Source: Desulfurococcales archaeon (lineage in GTDB: Archaea; Thermoproteota; Thermoprotei_A; Sulfolobales; Acidilobaceae). Taken from it: 12,583 bases of DNA. Position 1 is the stretch's first letter, and each line of letters begins with the position of its first letter. Made by a program: the position numbers and the translations under genes. A model generated the notes under the pieces. That model saw only the letters and a list, made by a program, of their open reading frames with translations. It ran no database searches and was not told the DNA's origin. This document shows, one piece after another, positions 12,029 through 12,583 of the stretch. Where the stretch lies: positions 1 to 12,583 of the forward strand of contig JALUZI010000053.1 of the NCBI GenBank assembly GCA_027012045.1, written 5' to 3'.

Positions 12029-12583
12029 TTGTTCGTTAAGGTAGAAAACCTAGAGCTAAAGCTCGGCGGTAAAAAGGTTTTTTCAAACATAACCTTCGAG
12101 GTGGAAGAGGGGGAAGTATGGTTACTTACAGGTAAAAACGGGAGCGGCAAGACCAGCCTTCTAAAAATCCTAGCAGGCATAATACCGTGGATAACAAAAG
12201 GCGAAGTCAAAGGCGAAATATCGATAGACGGCGTCAACCCTCTCGAGAACCCAGATGAGCTGGCATATAAGCTGAGGATGCTACATCCAGACCCTCAACA
12301 GTTCCTCCTTGCTCCAACCCCCTATGACGACATAGGTTTCTCGCTGAGTATACTCGGCATACAGAATGTGAAGGAAAGGGTTCTAGGGATAGCGGGAAAA
12401 CTGGGGCTCGGGAAGATCCTATACAGCCCCGTTCTAGAGCTTAGTAGCGGTCAACAGCAAAAAACAGCTATTGCAAGCACAATCGCTCCTGGAGTAAAAT
12501 GCCTGTTGCTAGACGAACCCCTATCTCACTTGGATAGATATGAGAAGGATAACCTCCTGAGAATCCTCGGAGGAATGAAGGAA
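12029..12583 (+). CDS. ECF-type ABC transporter ATP-binding protein (EcfA), cut by the right edge
   Basis: The first 185 residues of an ABC ATPase are present; the rest lies beyond the window. Walker A is GKNGSGKT (35-42). The Q-loop region is LHPDPQQFLLAPTPYDDIGF (85-104), and its pattern of PxxQ followed by APT and a conserved acidic pair is typical of EcfA subunits. The signature is LSSGQQQKTAIAS (138-150), with Ser replacing the usual first Gly of LSGGQ. Walker B is KCLLLDEP (157-164) and the D-loop is SHLD (166-169). The switch histidine is not reached. The start is TTG at 12029, 5 bases after the S-component stop. AAGGTG at 12012-12017 lies inside the preceding gene, which suggests translational coupling. 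Together with the S component it should power micronutrient uptake; a T component is expected further right. Confidence 0.9.
   Translation, partial: MFVKVENLELKLGGKKVFSNITFEVEEGEVWLLTGKNGSGKTSLLKILAGIIPWITKGEVKGEISIDGVNPLENPDELAYKLRMLHPDPQQFLLAPTPYDDIGFSLSILGIQNVKERVLGIAGKLGLGKILYSPVLELSSGQQQKTAIASTIAPGVKCLLLDEPLSHLDRYEKDNLLRILGGMKE

Noticed and set aside
12010..12237. Minus-strand frame over the start of the ATPase gene
   Set aside because: The plus strand gives a clear ABC ATPase with Walker A in this stretch, starting at TTG 12029.

Overview
The window looks like a chromosomal segment of a hyperthermophilic crenarchaeon, most likely Desulfurococcales-like. The grounds are a cdvB-cdvC (ESCRT-III/Vps4) cell-division pair, a geranylgeranyl-reductase-type lipid enzyme, an archaeal Ogg2 glycosylase, a single-cluster ferredoxin with an Asp ligand, A/T-rich TATA boxes, GGTGG-type ribosome sites and many TTG/GTG starts. 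Genes are tightly packed, two convergent pairs overlap, and I see no rRNA, tRNA, CRISPR array or insertion sequence.

Left part (1-2700): a small charged helical protein reads rightward. It converges with a leftward group made of cdvB, cdvC and a small DUF131/TIGR00304-type membrane protein. cdvA, often next to cdvB in other crenarchaea, is not here. A ribosome site at the very left edge points to another leftward gene just outside.

Middle (2700-7700): a spacer with two clear inverted repeats precedes a rightward pair. The first gene encodes an exported, membrane-anchored Lon-type (S16) protease without an ATPase. The second, 5 bp later, encodes a geranylgeranyl reductase family flavoprotein. 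The pair converges with ogg (8-oxoguanine glycosylase), which diverges from a HIT-family protein gene; a ferredoxin gene follows. A hairpin with T-rich tracts on both sides separates the ferredoxin from the next leftward genes.

Right part (7700-12583): kptA (RNA 2'-phosphotransferase) and cysS (cysteinyl-tRNA synthetase) read leftward. Diverging from kptA is the most unusual gene. It is a threonine-synthase-like (PLP fold-type II) domain whose Schiff-base lysine is replaced by arginine, fused to a PadR-like winged helix. It is followed by an ECF-transporter S component and the start of an ECF-type ATPase, cut by the right edge. I read this as a pseudo-enzyme transcription regulator beside a vitamin- or metabolite-uptake system. 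It would be a possible archaeal counterpart in concept of bacterial MocR/PdxR regulators, but built from a different enzyme fold. Inverted repeats lie at the starts of both the regulator and the transporter genes.

Several starts were moved downstream of the longest possible reading frame, because TATA boxes and GGTGG-type sites fit the shorter forms (positions 107, 2649, 6806, 6890 and 7427).
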